Shown piece by piece: positions 23,596 to 32,916 of a DNA stretch of 64,000 bases. This DNA comes from Pseudoxanthomonas sp. CF385 (lineage in GTDB: Bacteria; Pseudomonadota; Gammaproteobacteria; Xanthomonadales; Xanthomonadaceae): contig NZ_FNKZ01000001.1 of NCBI RefSeq assembly GCF_900104255.1, forward strand, positions 576,001 to 640,000, written 5' to 3'. The position numbers were made by a program, and so were the translations under genes. Each line of letters opens with the position of its first letter. Positions within the stretch are counted from its first letter, which is position 1. Below the pieces are notes generated by a model. That model searched no databases, was not told the DNA's origin, and saw only the letters and a list, made by a program, of their open reading frames with translations.

Positions 23596-24564
23596 ATGCG
23601 CCCGCTCCTGCTTGCCGTGTTGCTTTCGCTGCTCGCCCTGACGGCCCACGCGGCCGAGCCCGACCGCCGCATCGCCATCACCATCGACGACCTACCGTGG
23701 CAGCGCATGGACAAGACGGCGTCGGCGGAACTCCCGGTGCGCCATGCCCAGCTGATGGCGCAGTTGAAGCAGGCCGGCGTGCCGGTGGTGGGCTTCGTCA
23801 ATGAAGGCAAGCTGGAGATCGACGGGCAGGTGCAGCCCGCGCGCGTGTCGATGCTGCGCGACTGGCGCGATGCGGGCTTCGAGCTGGGCAACCACACGCG
23901 CGGCCATCTCGACCTGCATGCGGTCGGCTTGCCGGCGTTCCAGCAGGACATCCTCGATGGCGAGCGCACGCTGCGGCCGCTGCTGGCCGAACGCGGGCAG
24001 GCGCCGCGCTGGTTCCGCCATCCCTACCTGCGCGCGGGCCGCACGCCGGACGACCGTGCCGCGCTGTCGGCCTTCCTGGGAGAACACGGGTACCGCATCG
24101 CGCCGGTCACCGTCGACAACGGCGAGTGGGTCTGGGCGTTCGCCTATGCGAACGTGCTCGACGGCCAGCCCGACACGCCCGCGCGCGCGGCCACGCTCGA
24201 GCGCCTGCGCCGCGGCTACATCCCCTACATGCTCAACAAGGTCGATTACTACGAACAGCAGTCGCAGGCGCTGCTGGGGTATGCGCTGCCGCAGGTCTGG
24301 CTGCTGCATGCGAACGAACTGAACGCCGTCGCCTACGCCGACCTGATCGCCGGCGTGCAGCGCCGCGGCTATCGCGTGGTCACCCTGGACGAGGCGATGC
24401 GCGACCCCGCCTACGCGCGCGGCGAGGACGGCTACAACGGTCGCTACGGCCCCAGCTGGCTGCACCGCTGGGCGATGGCGGAAAAGAAGCCGAAGGATTT
24501 CTACGCCGGCGAGCCCGTGGTACCGGGCTGGGTGTTGCAACTGGCGGGCGTGGATGCGGAGTAG
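23596..24564 (+). CDS. Polysaccharide deacetylase (NodB homology), secreted
   Basis: A 322-residue exported CE4-type esterase. The signal peptide ends ALTAHA (about residue 19). The NodB motifs are RIAITIDD (general-base Asp, about 31-32), the metal pair in LGNHTRGHLDLH, and WFRHPYLRAG (R-x-P-Y). Such enzymes remove acetyl groups from peptidoglycan, chitin-like or other N-acetylated glycans. The ATG at 23596 was chosen for its signal peptide; an upstream in-frame GTG (23536) would add 20 residues. It follows the acetyltransferase gene in the same direction with about 70 bases between. Confidence 0.88.
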   Translation: MRPLLLAVLLSLLALTAHAAEPDRRIAITIDDLPWQRMDKTASAELPVRHAQLMAQLKQAGVPVVGFVNEGKLEIDGQVQPARVSMLRDWRDAGFELGNHTRGHLDLHAVGLPAFQQDILDGERTLRPLLAERGQAPRWFRHPYLRAGRTPDDRAALSAFLGEHGYRIAPVTVDNGEWVWAFAYANVLDGQPDTPARAATLERLRRGYIPYMLNKVDYYEQQSQALLGYALPQVWLLHANELNAVAYADLIAGVQRRGYRVVTLDEAMRDPAYARGEDGYNGRYGPSWLHRWAMAEKKPKDFYAGEPVVPGWVLQLAGVDAE

Positions 24565-24665
24565 CTGGCCCGCGACGCGCGGTTTCCGCGTTGGTCGGTA
24601 GGGACCAGGGTGGACCGGATCGCATGCCAGGCATGGGCGCGACGTGATCGAGCCGGAGGGCGTGC

Positions 24666-24908
24666 ATGCAGAAGAAAGTGGACCTCTCGACGTGCCGGGG
24701 TCACCTGGTGGAAGTCGTGATCGAACGGCCCGACGCGCAGCAGCCGTGGTCGCTGGCGGTGCGCGTGCGCGAAGCTCAGGGCGGGGCCTGGAGCCCGCTC
24801 TGGCACGATCGCGAACCGCACCATTTCACCTGCCATGACGCGCTCGCCGCGGGCAAGCAGCAGGCATTGCGGATGATCGGCCCGTCGGACGACGCGGGTA
24901 TCGCCTGA
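24666..24908 (+). CDS. Small hypothetical protein
   Basis: An 80-residue soluble protein I do not recognise. The sequence (KVDLSTCRGHLVEVVIERPD... LAVRVREAQGGAWSPLWHDREPHHFTCHDALAAGKQQALRMIG) looks like a small beta-beta-alpha fold of the DUF-type proteins common in Xanthomonadaceae. GGAGG about six bases upstream of the ATG and normal third-codon GC support it as a gene. Two cysteines and four histidines are clustered enough to suggest metal binding, but this is speculation. Confidence 0.6.
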   Translation: MQKKVDLSTCRGHLVEVVIERPDAQQPWSLAVRVREAQGGAWSPLWHDREPHHFTCHDALAAGKQQALRMIGPSDDAGIA

Positions 24909-24999
24909 TCCGCCCGCCGCGCTGCGCTGGGCATCCGCCGCGGCCCGTTGTACCGTCGCCCGGACGCCGATCCGCGCGTCCTCGAGCCCCGGAGCCCCG

Positions 25000-25395
25000 A
25001 TGCCCGCGAAGAAGTCCGCCGCACCCGCCGATGTCGACGCCTTCCTCGCCGCGTTGAAGCATCCGCAAGACGCCGCGATCCGGCGTCTGCGCACCGTCAT
25101 CCGCGCCACCGACGCGCGGATCGGCGAGGACATCAAGTGGAACGCACCCAGCTTCCACCTGGATGACAAACATTTCGCCACGATGCAGCTGCGGAAGACG
25201 GACAGCGTGCTGCTGGTGCTGCATCTGGGCGCGGGCAAGCGCGCGCTGGCCAAGGATGCGATCGCCGATCCGCAGGGGCTGCAGACGTGGCTGGGCGCTG
25301 ACCGCGCGACGCTTTCCTTCGCAAACCCCGCGGAGGTGGAGGCGCGTGCGGAAGCGCTGCAGGCCGTGCTGCGGCAGTGGCTGACGCACGCCTGA
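25000..25395 (+). CDS. DUF1801 (YdhG/YjhX-like) domain protein
   Basis: A 131-residue cytosolic protein of the DUF1801 family. The recognisable parts are the N-terminal helix with VDAFLAALKHP, the EDIKWNAPSFHL motif (about 45-56) and the LHLGAGKRA segment. The fold resembles frataxin-like/YdhG proteins; a biochemical role is not established. It begins with MPAKKSAAPAD, as many family members do. Short gaps separate it from neighbours on the same strand. Confidence 0.85.
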   Translation: MPAKKSAAPADVDAFLAALKHPQDAAIRRLRTVIRATDARIGEDIKWNAPSFHLDDKHFATMQLRKTDSVLLVLHLGAGKRALAKDAIADPQGLQTWLGADRATLSFANPAEVEARAEALQAVLRQWLTHA

Positions 25396-25522
25396 GTCCG
25401 CGGCGTCCCTGCGCGATCGACCGACGGGAAGAACGAACCCTCGCCGCCGCGTTGCTTGCCCTGCTGCCGCTGGGCAGGCGTGCGTGCTACAAGGCGGTCC
25501 TGCCCAGGGGAAAGGACGTCGG

Positions 25523-25885
25523 ATGCGATACGCGTTGTGGAGTGCCCTCGTGGTCGTGCCCACGGTCGCGATGGCGGGACCCGCCGAAATCCCGCCGGAG
25601 GTGCTGGCGCGGCAGACCTGCCAGGAGCATGTCGTCGAAGCCGCCCGGCCGACGGCAGCCGACATGCCCAAGGTCTCCGGGGAGTACAACGCCTACGTGG
25701 TCATCGACTACCGTCTGGACGGGTCGGGAAGCGCGGTCGATCCGCGTATCGTCGAGGCGCGGCCGCGGCGGGGCTTCGACGACTATGCCCTGCGCATGCT
25801 CGAGCGCACCCGCTTCGCGCCGGGCGTGCAGGCGCAGTGCACCGAGGTCCGCACGATCAGCAAGGTGCGTCGCGCCAGCCGGTAG
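25523..25885 (+). CDS. Stand-alone periplasmic TonB C-terminal domain protein
   Basis: A 120-residue protein: a signal peptide (about 1-19, VPTVAMA) followed directly by a TonB-C-like beta-alpha-beta fold (YNAYVVIDYRLDGSGSAVDPRIVEARPRRGFDDYALRML) ending near RFAPG. It lacks both the membrane anchor that stays in the inner membrane and the proline-rich spacer of a working TonB, so it probably does not energise receptors. Two cysteines (QTCQE and AQCTE) may form a disulphide. AAAGGA lies upstream of the ATG at 25523. Such short TonB-C proteins are numerous in Xanthomonadaceae and their role is unclear. Confidence 0.78.
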   Translation: MRYALWSALVVVPTVAMAGPAEIPPEVLARQTCQEHVVEAARPTAADMPKVSGEYNAYVVIDYRLDGSGSAVDPRIVEARPRRGFDDYALRMLERTRFAPGVQAQCTEVRTISKVRRASR

Positions 25886-25973
25886 GTCCAGCCGGGCAGC
25901 CGGGCGCAGAATTCGACGCCGAAATAGTGGATAGTGCGCCGCAGTATCCGGACCGTCCCGCCGTCGCACCCGC

Positions 25974-27692
25974 ATGCCCGACTCCCCCCCGTCCGCCGGC
26001 CACGCCCCGCGTCCCCCCTCGCTGAGACGGCAGTTCGCACGTGCGGTGGTGCTGGCGGCGCTATTGCCGGCCGCGGTCCTGGGCATCGTCGAACAGGTGC
26101 GCTCCTACCGGGCCGAGCAGCGCCACCTCGGCGAACGCCTGGAGGTGAGCACGATGCTCAGCGCCACGGCGGTCAACGATTTCGTCGACATGCACCAGGC
26201 GGGTGTCGCCCTGGTGGCCTCGATGAGCGGCAAGGACACCGACTGGCCGGCGCAACTGGCCGAACTGCGCCGCCGCTATCCGGGTTTCAGCAGCGTGCTG
26301 GTGACCGATGCCCTGGGCACCGTGCAGGCGTCGCAGCCGGTGCCGCCGCGCGCGCCGGCCATCAACGTGGCCGACCGCGAATATTTCCGGGTGCCGCGCG
26401 AGACCGGTGCCCCGTACGTATCCGACGCCTTCCGCGGTCGCCGGCTCAGCAACGATCCGCTGGTGGCGGTCTCGGCGCCGTGGCAGGTGGAGGGCGCGTT
26501 CGCGGGCGTGGTCCAGGGTTCGATCCGCGTCGATGCCTTCACCGGGCCGCGGGTCGCCGCGATGCGCCGCCGTGGCGTGGAGATGCTGCTGCTCGATCGC
26601 GAGTTGCGCGTGATCCGTGCGACCGAAGGCCTGCAGTACCGCTTCCAGCAGCCGTTGGCGGACACGCCGCTGATGGCCGGCGCCGGGCAGGGCGCGCGCG
26701 AGACCGAATCGCGCAGGCTGCAGGGCGTGATGGCCGACGGGCGCGCGGCCTGGGTGTCGCAGTCCAAGCTGACCTCGGGCTGGACCCTCGTGCTGGTGGT
26801 GCCCGACGACATGCTGGTGAGCACGGTGCGCAATCGCGCGCTGGCCACCGCGGGGCTGCTGGTGCTGATCCTCGCTGGCGTGTGGTTCGCGTACGCATGG
26901 CAGATGCGGCGGCTGGATGGCGCACTGGCGCAGCTGTCCGACGCCTTGCAGGCGCTGGCCGTGCATCGTCGTCCGAGCGCGGCGGCGCCGCTGCCCGAAG
27001 AGTTCGAACCGGTGGGTCGCGCGGTCGGTGAACTGGCCGACCAGCTCGAGGATGCGCACGAGGACCTGCAGCGTTCGCTGGGCGACCAGAGCGCGCTGGC
27101 GCTGTCGCTGCAGCGCACACTGGAACGGCGCGAGCAGGAGATCGACCGCCGCACCGCCGAACTGCGCCAGGCCAATGCCGAACTGGACCGGCTCAACCGT
27201 ACAGATCCGCTCACCGGCTGCCTCAACCGCCGTGGCCTGCAGCACAAGCTGTCGCTGGTCAGCGACGAAGCCGGCCAGCTCACCGTCGACATGACCGTCA
27301 TCGCCATCGACGTGGACCACTTCAAGGCTTACAACGACCGCTACGGCCATGCGGCCGGCGACAGCGCGCTGCGGCGCGTGGCCGGCGTGGTGGGCGGCCT
27401 GCTGCGCGCGCCGCAGGACGCGGTGGCGCGGATGGGCGGCGAGGAATTCCTGGTCGTGTTGCCGGATACCGACGCCGCGATATCAGCACGCGTCGCCGAG
27501 CGCGTGCGCGCCGCCGTGCATGCGCTGGGCATCCCGCACCAGGATTCGCCGTGGGGCGTGGTGACCGTCAGCATCGGCTGGGTGCGCACCGCGCCGGGCG
27601 AGGACTACGCCCAGGCCTTCCTGATCGCGGACGAAGCGCTGTACCGCGCCAAGCACGCCGGCCGTAACCGGGTGGAAACCGAAGAGTCGTAG
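25974..27692 (+). CDS. Membrane diguanylate cyclase with Cache sensor domain
   Basis: A 572-residue c-di-GMP synthase. A membrane segment (about 20-40, AVVLAALLPAAVLGIVEQV) precedes a periplasmic dCache/PDC-like sensor (about 45-285: VADREYFRVPRETGAPYVSDAFRG is the typical strand). A second membrane segment follows (TAGLLVLILAGVWFAYAW, about 290-310), then a HAMP-like linker, a coiled coil (ALSLQRTLERREQEIDRRTAELRQANAEL) and GGDEF. The active-site motif is RMGGEEF (488-492), so cyclase activity is expected; I see no RxxD inhibitory site five residues upstream. It stops seven bases from the convergent LytTR gene. Confidence 0.9.
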   Translation: MPDSPPSAGHAPRPPSLRRQFARAVVLAALLPAAVLGIVEQVRSYRAEQRHLGERLEVSTMLSATAVNDFVDMHQAGVALVASMSGKDTDWPAQLAELRRRYPGFSSVLVTDALGTVQASQPVPPRAPAINVADREYFRVPRETGAPYVSDAFRGRRLSNDPLVAVSAPWQVEGAFAGVVQGSIRVDAFTGPRVAAMRRRGVEMLLLDRELRVIRATEGLQYRFQQPLADTPLMAGAGQGARETESRRLQGVMADGRAAWVSQSKLTSGWTLVLVVPDDMLVSTVRNRALATAGLLVLILAGVWFAYAWQMRRLDGALAQLSDALQALAVHRRPSAAAPLPEEFEPVGRAVGELADQLEDAHEDLQRSLGDQSALALSLQRTLERREQEIDRRTAELRQANAELDRLNRTDPLTGCLNRRGLQHKLSLVSDEAGQLTVDMTVIAIDVDHFKAYNDRYGHAAGDSALRRVAGVVGGLLRAPQDAVARMGGEEFLVVLPDTDAAISARVAERVRAAVHALGIPHQDSPWGVVTVSIGWVRTAPGEDYAQAFLIADEALYRAKHAGRNRVETEES

Positions 27693-27699
27693 CCCTGCG

Positions 27700-28479
27700 T
27701 CAGGTCGCCGGCCGCGGGCCTACGAGCTTCAGGAAGGCCTCGTGCTGGTAGCGGCTCATGCGCAGCTGCTGGCCGGTGTCCAGGGTGATGACGTGGTGGC
27801 CGTTGAACCACGGCTGGATGTCGCGGATCCGGCGCACGTTGACGATGGCCGAGCGATGTACGCGGGCGAAGTGGCGCGGGTCCAGGCGCGCGGCCAGCGC
27901 GGACATCGTCTCGCGCAGCTCATGCACGCGCCCGGCCAGGTGCAGCTGCACCGTGTTGCCGTTGGCACGCACCCAGACGATGTCGTCGACGTCCACCAGC
28001 ACGACCTTCTCGTCCTCGCGCACCGGGATGCGGGAAGCGTAGTCGTCGCGCTGGCGCAGCGTTTCCAGGGTCTGCAGGATGCGCGCGGTGGCATCGGCGT
28101 CGGCCCCTTCGCGGATCGCCAGACGCTGGCGCGCGCGCCGCAGCGTCTCCTGGAAGCGCTCGCGGCTGAAAGGTTTGACCAGGTAGTCCACCGCATGCGT
28201 TTCGAAAGCGCGCACGGCGTACTGCTCGTACGCGGTGACGAAGATCGTGGCCGGCATGCGCGCCGCCCCGATCGTGGCGACGACATCCAGGCCGGTGATC
28301 GCCGGCATCTGGATGTCGAGGAACACCAGGTCCGGCGACAGCGCGCGGATCGCTTCGACCGCCGACACGCCGTCGCCGCATTCGCCGACGATCTCCAGAT
28401 CGTCCACGTCGCGCAACTGGCGCACGACCGCGTGCCGCGCGATCGGCTCGTCGTCGACCACCAGCACGCGCAGGCTCAT
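27700..28479 (-). CDS. LytTR-family response regulator
   Basis: A 259-residue regulator: a receiver domain (about 1-120) with acidic pair DD9-10, phospho-acceptor Asp55 in DLVFLDIQMP and Lys in YLVKPFS, then a LytTR DNA-binding domain (about 150-255; VDDIVWVRANGNTVQLHL, FARVHRSAIVNVRRI). LytTR proteins bind direct repeats and often control extracellular polysaccharide, biofilm or fimbrial genes (AlgR, LytR). The start overlaps the stop of the histidine kinase gene by four bases (ATGA), so they are made together. Targets are not evident from nearby DNA. Confidence 0.93.
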   Translation of the reverse strand: MSLRVLVVDDEPIARHAVVRQLRDVDDLEIVGECGDGVSAVEAIRALSPDLVFLDIQMPAITGLDVVATIGAARMPATIFVTAYEQYAVRAFETHAVDYLVKPFSRERFQETLRRARQRLAIREGADADATARILQTLETLRQRDDYASRIPVREDEKVVLVDVDDIVWVRANGNTVQLHLAGRVHELRETMSALAARLDPRHFARVHRSAIVNVRRIRDIQPWFNGHHVITLDTGQQLRMSRYQHEAFLKLVGPRPAT

Positions 28480-29582
28480 GCCGGCACGTGTTCCGGGGCG
28501 TCGTCGTCCTGCGCGAGCTCGCGGAACGGCACGCGCAGGCGGCAGGCGACGCCGCGCGGCACCATCGCGTCCAGGCGCAGGTCGGCGTGGTCGCCGTACA
28601 GCTCGCGCAACCGCAACCGCGTGTTCGCCATGCCGATGCCGTGCCCGCCGTCGCTGGGCTGGCCCAGCGCACTGTTGCCGTTGCGCACCTCGATCAGCAG
28701 CTGCTCGCCGTCCCGGCGGCAGTCGATCTCGACACGGTCCTCGCCGACATTGCGGCCGATGCCGTGACGGATCGCGTTCTCGACCAGCGGTTGCAGCACC
28801 AGGCTGGGCACCGCGGCGTCGAGCGTGTCCGGCGCAACATAAATGCGCGTCTCCAGGCGATCCTTGAAGCGGCGGCGCTGGATGCCGAGATAGAGTTCGA
28901 GCAGCTCCAGTTCGCGCCGCAGGGTGATTTCCTGCCCGTCGTAGTCCTCGAGAAACGCGCGCAACAGCTCGCTCAGCTTCAGCAGCATGTCTTCGGCCGA
29001 CAGCGTGTCCTCGTCCAGCAGGGTGACGATGGCGTGCAGCGTGTTGAACAGGAAGTGCGGTTGAAGCTGCGTCTTCAGCACCTGCAGGCGCGACTGCGCG
29101 AGTTCGGTCGCCAGCTGGCTGGCTTCCAGTTCGCGTCGGGCCTTCTCGGCATGGAACTGGATGGCCTGCTGGATGGCGAACAGCATCCAGTAGGTCAGCA
29201 GGCCGATGGCGAAATGCTGTTCCAGGAAGTAGCCGAGCTGTTCACCGAAGCCGCTGGGTTCGAACAACGTGGAGACCAGCGCGCCGATCACCATCGCGAC
29301 GAAGGTCGTGCACAGGCTGGCCACCAACTGCTTGCCGAGCCCGCGGAGGCGGAACGGGTTGCGCAGCGGATATCGCTCGGCCAGCCGGAACACGACGGGC
29401 GCCAGCGCCGCCCAGGTGTACCACTGGATCAAGGACCAGCGGATCAGATCCCACAGCGGCCAACTGGGACGTTGCAGGCCGTTGTTGAGCTTGGCCTGCA
29501 GGGTGAACAACAGCGCGACCGCCGTCCACAGACCCAAGTAGCGGAACAGGCCGATCTCGGTGGTGCCCAGTCGGATCTTCAT
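28476..29582 (-). CDS. LytS/YehU-family sensor histidine kinase
   Basis: A 368-residue membrane kinase of the His_kinase (PF06580-type) family. Four hydrophobic segments lie in the first about 145 residues, then a coiled coil (FHAEKARRELEASQLATELAQ), the phospho-acceptor motif LQPHFLFNTLHAI (His176) and an HATPase domain with N-box ENAIRHGIG and G-box DGGHGIGMANTRLRL. It phosphorylates the LytTR regulator encoded next. I take the ATG at 29582 (MKIRLGTTEIG); ATGs at 29609 and further upstream would add arginine/proline-rich residues without a better ribosome-binding site. There is no periplasmic domain, so the signal is probably membrane-borne. Confidence 0.9.
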   Translation of the reverse strand: MKIRLGTTEIGLFRYLGLWTAVALLFTLQAKLNNGLQRPSWPLWDLIRWSLIQWYTWAALAPVVFRLAERYPLRNPFRLRGLGKQLVASLCTTFVAMVIGALVSTLFEPSGFGEQLGYFLEQHFAIGLLTYWMLFAIQQAIQFHAEKARRELEASQLATELAQSRLQVLKTQLQPHFLFNTLHAIVTLLDEDTLSAEDMLLKLSELLRAFLEDYDGQEITLRRELELLELYLGIQRRRFKDRLETRIYVAPDTLDAAVPSLVLQPLVENAIRHGIGRNVGEDRVEIDCRRDGEQLLIEVRNGNSALGQPSDGGHGIGMANTRLRLRELYGDHADLRLDAMVPRGVACRLRVPFRELAQDDDAPEHVPA

Positions 29583-29784
29583 GCGCGGTGTCCGGGAAGG
29601 TGGAGGCATCCTAGGCCGGGGTTCCGCGCGTGGGAAGCGCCGCGCGTGCATGGCTACGATTCGTCATGGCGCAACGACGATTCGTCCCGAATCCGTTGCC
29701 GGCGCGGCGCGGGCGGCGCGTGATGCGGCCGTCCGCCCCGCCTGCGTGGCTCCCGGCGGATCCCCTTCCCAACGGAGATTCGCC

Positions 29785-30180
29785 ATGCGCCCCCTGTCGA
29801 TCCGCTTCGCCTTCGCCACCGCCCTGCTGTCCATCGCCGCCATCGCGCAGGCCGGCGACGGCTCGCGCGTCCACTACCTCGACATCGTCAATCGTGCCCA
29901 CGAGCGGTTGGTCGCGATGTCGGCCGCGCCCGTCGGCGGCGAGCCGGTGCCCGTGGTGCTCGGTGAAGACCTGCATGGCGGCGGCAATGCCGCGACCGTG
30001 CGCCTGCCGGTGCAGGGCTGCGTGCAGGACCTGCGGCTGGAGTTCCGCAACGGCCAGCAGGTGATGTACCCGGCGGTGGACGTGTGCGCGCATCGCGGGC
30101 TCACCATCCAGCCGGCGCATGCGAGGCGCATGACCGCGGAAGAACTGCAGAAGCAGCAGCGCGTCGCGCGCGAAGATTGA
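29785..30180 (+). CDS. Small exported protein of unknown function
   Basis: A 131-residue protein with a signal peptide (MRPLSIRFAFATALLSIAAIAQA). The mature part (HYLDIVNRAHERLVAMSAAPVGG... VRLPVQGCVQDLRLEFRNGQQVMYPAVDVCAHRGL) carries two cysteines likely to pair and a charged helical tail (MTAEELQKQQRVARED). CGGAGA precedes the ATG at 29785. I do not recognise a family. It ends six bases from the convergent GGDEF-EAL gene. Longer in-frame readings from 29560 start in the intergenic region and are rejected. Confidence 0.7.
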   Translation: MRPLSIRFAFATALLSIAAIAQAGDGSRVHYLDIVNRAHERLVAMSAAPVGGEPVPVVLGEDLHGGGNAATVRLPVQGCVQDLRLEFRNGQQVMYPAVDVCAHRGLTIQPAHARRMTAEELQKQQRVARED

Positions 30181-30186
30181 GCGCGC

Positions 30187-32916
30187 TCAGCGCACCACGC
30201 TGAGCCGGCGCGGCGGGTGCTCGTCGCGCTGGAACAGCACCCGCTCGGGACGGTGCAGGGCGAAGCCCTGGCCGTAGTCCACGCCCAGCGAGCGCAACGC
30301 GTCGCACAGCCGCGGGCTGCTGACCCATTCGGCCACCACCTTCAGCCCGCGCTGATGGCCGATCTGGGCGATGGCGCTGACGATGGTGCGGCTCATCGGT
30401 TCGGTCTCGAGGTCGCGGATGAAGCTGCCGTCGATCTTGATCAGGTCCACCGGCAGGTTCTTCAGGTAGCCGAAGGACGACATGCCGGCGCCGAAATCGT
30501 CGAGCGCGATGCGGCAGCCGGCGCGGCGAAGCCGTTCGATGACGTTGACCACCTTCAGCAGGTTGCGCACCGCCACGGTCTCGGTGATCTCGAAGCACAG
30601 CGTGTGCGCCGGCACGGCGTATTCGGTGATGCGGGCGAGGATGAAGTCCGCCAAGCCTTCATCCTCGATGCTCGCGCCGGACAGGTTGATCGCGCACGTC
30701 CCCAGCCGGGTGCCGGAATGATGCAGTCGGCCGAAGTTCGCCAGCGCGTTTCGGATCACCCAGCGGTCGATGGCGGGCATCAGGCCGTAGCGCTCGGCGG
30801 CGGAGAGGAAGGCGCCCGGCAGCACCACGCCGCCGTCCTCGTCGCGCAGGCGCAGCAACAGCTCGATGCTCGGCGCGGTATCGCTGCCGTCGAGGGGGAC
30901 GATTTCCTGATAGTCCAGCAGCAGGCGGTCCTGTTCCACCGCCCAGCGCAACCGGCTCGCCCATTCCATTTCGCCCTGGCGGAGGGTGGTCTCGTTGTCC
31001 TGGCGGTAGACGTGCACGCGGTTGCGGCCGTTCTCCTTGGCCAGGTAGCAGGCGGTATCCGCCCACGCGAGGAGGTCTTTCAGGGTGGGCTCCTGCTGGT
31101 CCACCACCACCACGCCGATGCTGGCGCTGACGGTGTAGGTGCGGTCCTGCCAGACGAACATCAGCGCCTCGATGCATTCGCGCAGGCGTTCGGCCAGCGC
31201 CTGCGCGCCCTCGGCGTCCACGTGGAATGCCATCAGGCCGAATTCGTCGCCGCCCAGGCGCGCGAGGACATCGCCGCCGCGCAGCTGGTGGCGCATCGCC
31301 AGGGCGAGCTGCGCGAGCAGCTGGTCGCCGGCCATGTGACCGGAGACGTCGTTGATCAGCTTGAACTGGTCCAGATCGATGTAGAGCAGCGCGCAAGGGT
31401 CGGTCTGTGCGCGGCCCTTGCGTTCGTGCAGTGCTTCTTCCACGCGTCGTTCGAACTCGCGGCGGTTGCACAGTTCGGTCAGGGCATCGTGGGTGGCCTG
31501 GTAGCTCAGGCGTTCGGTGAGCTCGCGCTGCTCGGAGATGTCGGTGGCGACCATCAGCAGGTGCGCCTGCCCGTCCATGTCCACCTGCGAAATGGATGCG
31601 CTGGCCCAGAAGGCGTCGCCGCCGGGGCTCAGCAACACCGCTTCCAGGTTGCCCCAGTCGTTGCCGATCGCGTCGGCGTCGCGCGCGCGGTGCTGCAGCT
31701 GCGGGTCGGAGAACAGGGCCGACAACGGCAGCCCGGTGGGGTCGCCCAGGCGCAGGCGCGCGGCCTGGTTGGCATAGACGATCCGGCCATCGCGCGCGTC
31801 GGCCAGCAGGACCAGCGCGGGCAGCAGTTCGTTGAGTGTGCGGAAACGCAGTTCGCTTTCGCGGTAGCGCGCGCTCATCTGCGCGCCGAGGGCGACGGCA
31901 CGGCGGCGGGTGGTGGTCAGCGACCACACCAGCGCCGACAGCAGCAGGCTGATGACGCCGCCGCCGACGAGGATCGCCTGCAGCCGTCCCAGGTCCAGCG
32001 GCTGCGGACGCGGCAGCAGTTCCACCCGCCACTGGCGTCCACCGAAATCCAGGCGGCGCACCTGCGTGGGCAACCCCGCCTGCACTTCGGTGCCGGAGTC
32101 GTAGAAGGGATGCGCATCCGCCGTGGCGTCGCTGACGCGCACCCTGAAGCCGTCCAGCACCGGGCCGGCCAGGGCGCTTTCCACCATCGGCTCCAGGCGG
32201 ATGCCGATGGCCAGCGCGCCCAGCTCGCGCGCGCGGCGCTGGTTGGGCGTGGTCGGGGTCGGGCCGTGCGAGTACACCGGCAGGCGCAGGGTGACGCCGA
32301 GCGGATTGTGTCCGGCCGGCGTGGTCTGGCGCAGTGCGAACGGCGCGGAGATCACCACGGTGTCGGTATCGCGGGCCTGCAGCAGGGCGCTCAGGTTCGC
32401 TTTCTGGGTGACCATGTCGAAGCCGATCAATGCCGTGTTGGCTTCGAACGGCGCGACGTAGGCGTAACGGTAAGAGACCTGGTCGGCCAGCGGTTGCCCG
32501 GCGGGTTCGCGGCGGGCGAAGGCGACCGAGGTGTACGCCGCCGGCTGCAGCGGGCTGCGCAGGCTGGTGTGGTACTGGCTGAAGCGCACCTGGTCCATCT
32601 GGTCGTTGGACAGGAAGACCGTCTGCATCGCCCGCAGCATCGAGGCGGCCTGCTCCAGGGGCACGCGCAGGCGGGTGGCGCTGGCGTCGGCCGACGCGCG
32701 GCGCTGCTCTTCGGCCCGCTGCTGAAGATCCTTCCATTCGCGGTGCGCCACGAACGCCGTGCACAGCAGGCCGGCCAGCAACACGGCCGCCGCCCATGCC
32801 ATCGGCGGCATGCCGAGACGGCGGTCGGGCGTCCCCGGCGCCGCCGCAGTGGCGGGCCCGGGGGGCGTGTGGGTGGCTTCCACCAGCGGCATTCCTGCGT
32901 TGAAAGGGGCGGCCAT
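30187..32916 (-). CDS. CHASE-PAS-GGDEF-EAL membrane c-di-GMP protein
   Basis: A dual-domain c-di-GMP protein of about 909 residues. Order: membrane segment (MAWAAAVLLAGLLCTAFVAH), periplasmic CHASE sensor (about 70-290), membrane segment (LVGGGVISLLLSALVWSL), PAS (VYANQAARLRLGDPTG), GGDEF with intact RLGGDEF, then EAL. In the EAL domain the signature is ELLLRL instead of EALLR; the other ligands appear kept (CAINLS, FEITETVA, ALDDFGAG, IKIDGSF, VVAEWV, YGQGF), although AEG is AEW. Synthase activity is likely; hydrolase activity is possible but uncertain. Start choice is unsure: ATG at 32916, ATG at 32892 (AGGA directly before it) or TTG at 32961. Confidence 0.88.
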   Translation of the reverse strand: MAAPFNAGMPLVEATHTPPGPATAAAPGTPDRRLGMPPMAWAAAVLLAGLLCTAFVAHREWKDLQQRAEEQRRASADASATRLRVPLEQAASMLRAMQTVFLSNDQMDQVRFSQYHTSLRSPLQPAAYTSVAFARREPAGQPLADQVSYRYAYVAPFEANTALIGFDMVTQKANLSALLQARDTDTVVISAPFALRQTTPAGHNPLGVTLRLPVYSHGPTPTTPNQRRARELGALAIGIRLEPMVESALAGPVLDGFRVRVSDATADAHPFYDSGTEVQAGLPTQVRRLDFGGRQWRVELLPRPQPLDLGRLQAILVGGGVISLLLSALVWSLTTTRRRAVALGAQMSARYRESELRFRTLNELLPALVLLADARDGRIVYANQAARLRLGDPTGLPLSALFSDPQLQHRARDADAIGNDWGNLEAVLLSPGGDAFWASASISQVDMDGQAHLLMVATDISEQRELTERLSYQATHDALTELCNRREFERRVEEALHERKGRAQTDPCALLYIDLDQFKLINDVSGHMAGDQLLAQLALAMRHQLRGGDVLARLGGDEFGLMAFHVDAEGAQALAERLRECIEALMFVWQDRTYTVSASIGVVVVDQQEPTLKDLLAWADTACYLAKENGRNRVHVYRQDNETTLRQGEMEWASRLRWAVEQDRLLLDYQEIVPLDGSDTAPSIELLLRLRDEDGGVVLPGAFLSAAERYGLMPAIDRWVIRNALANFGRLHHSGTRLGTCAINLSGASIEDEGLADFILARITEYAVPAHTLCFEITETVAVRNLLKVVNVIERLRRAGCRIALDDFGAGMSSFGYLKNLPVDLIKIDGSFIRDLETEPMSRTIVSAIAQIGHQRGLKVVAEWVSSPRLCDALRSLGVDYGQGFALHRPERVLFQRDEHPPRRLSVVR

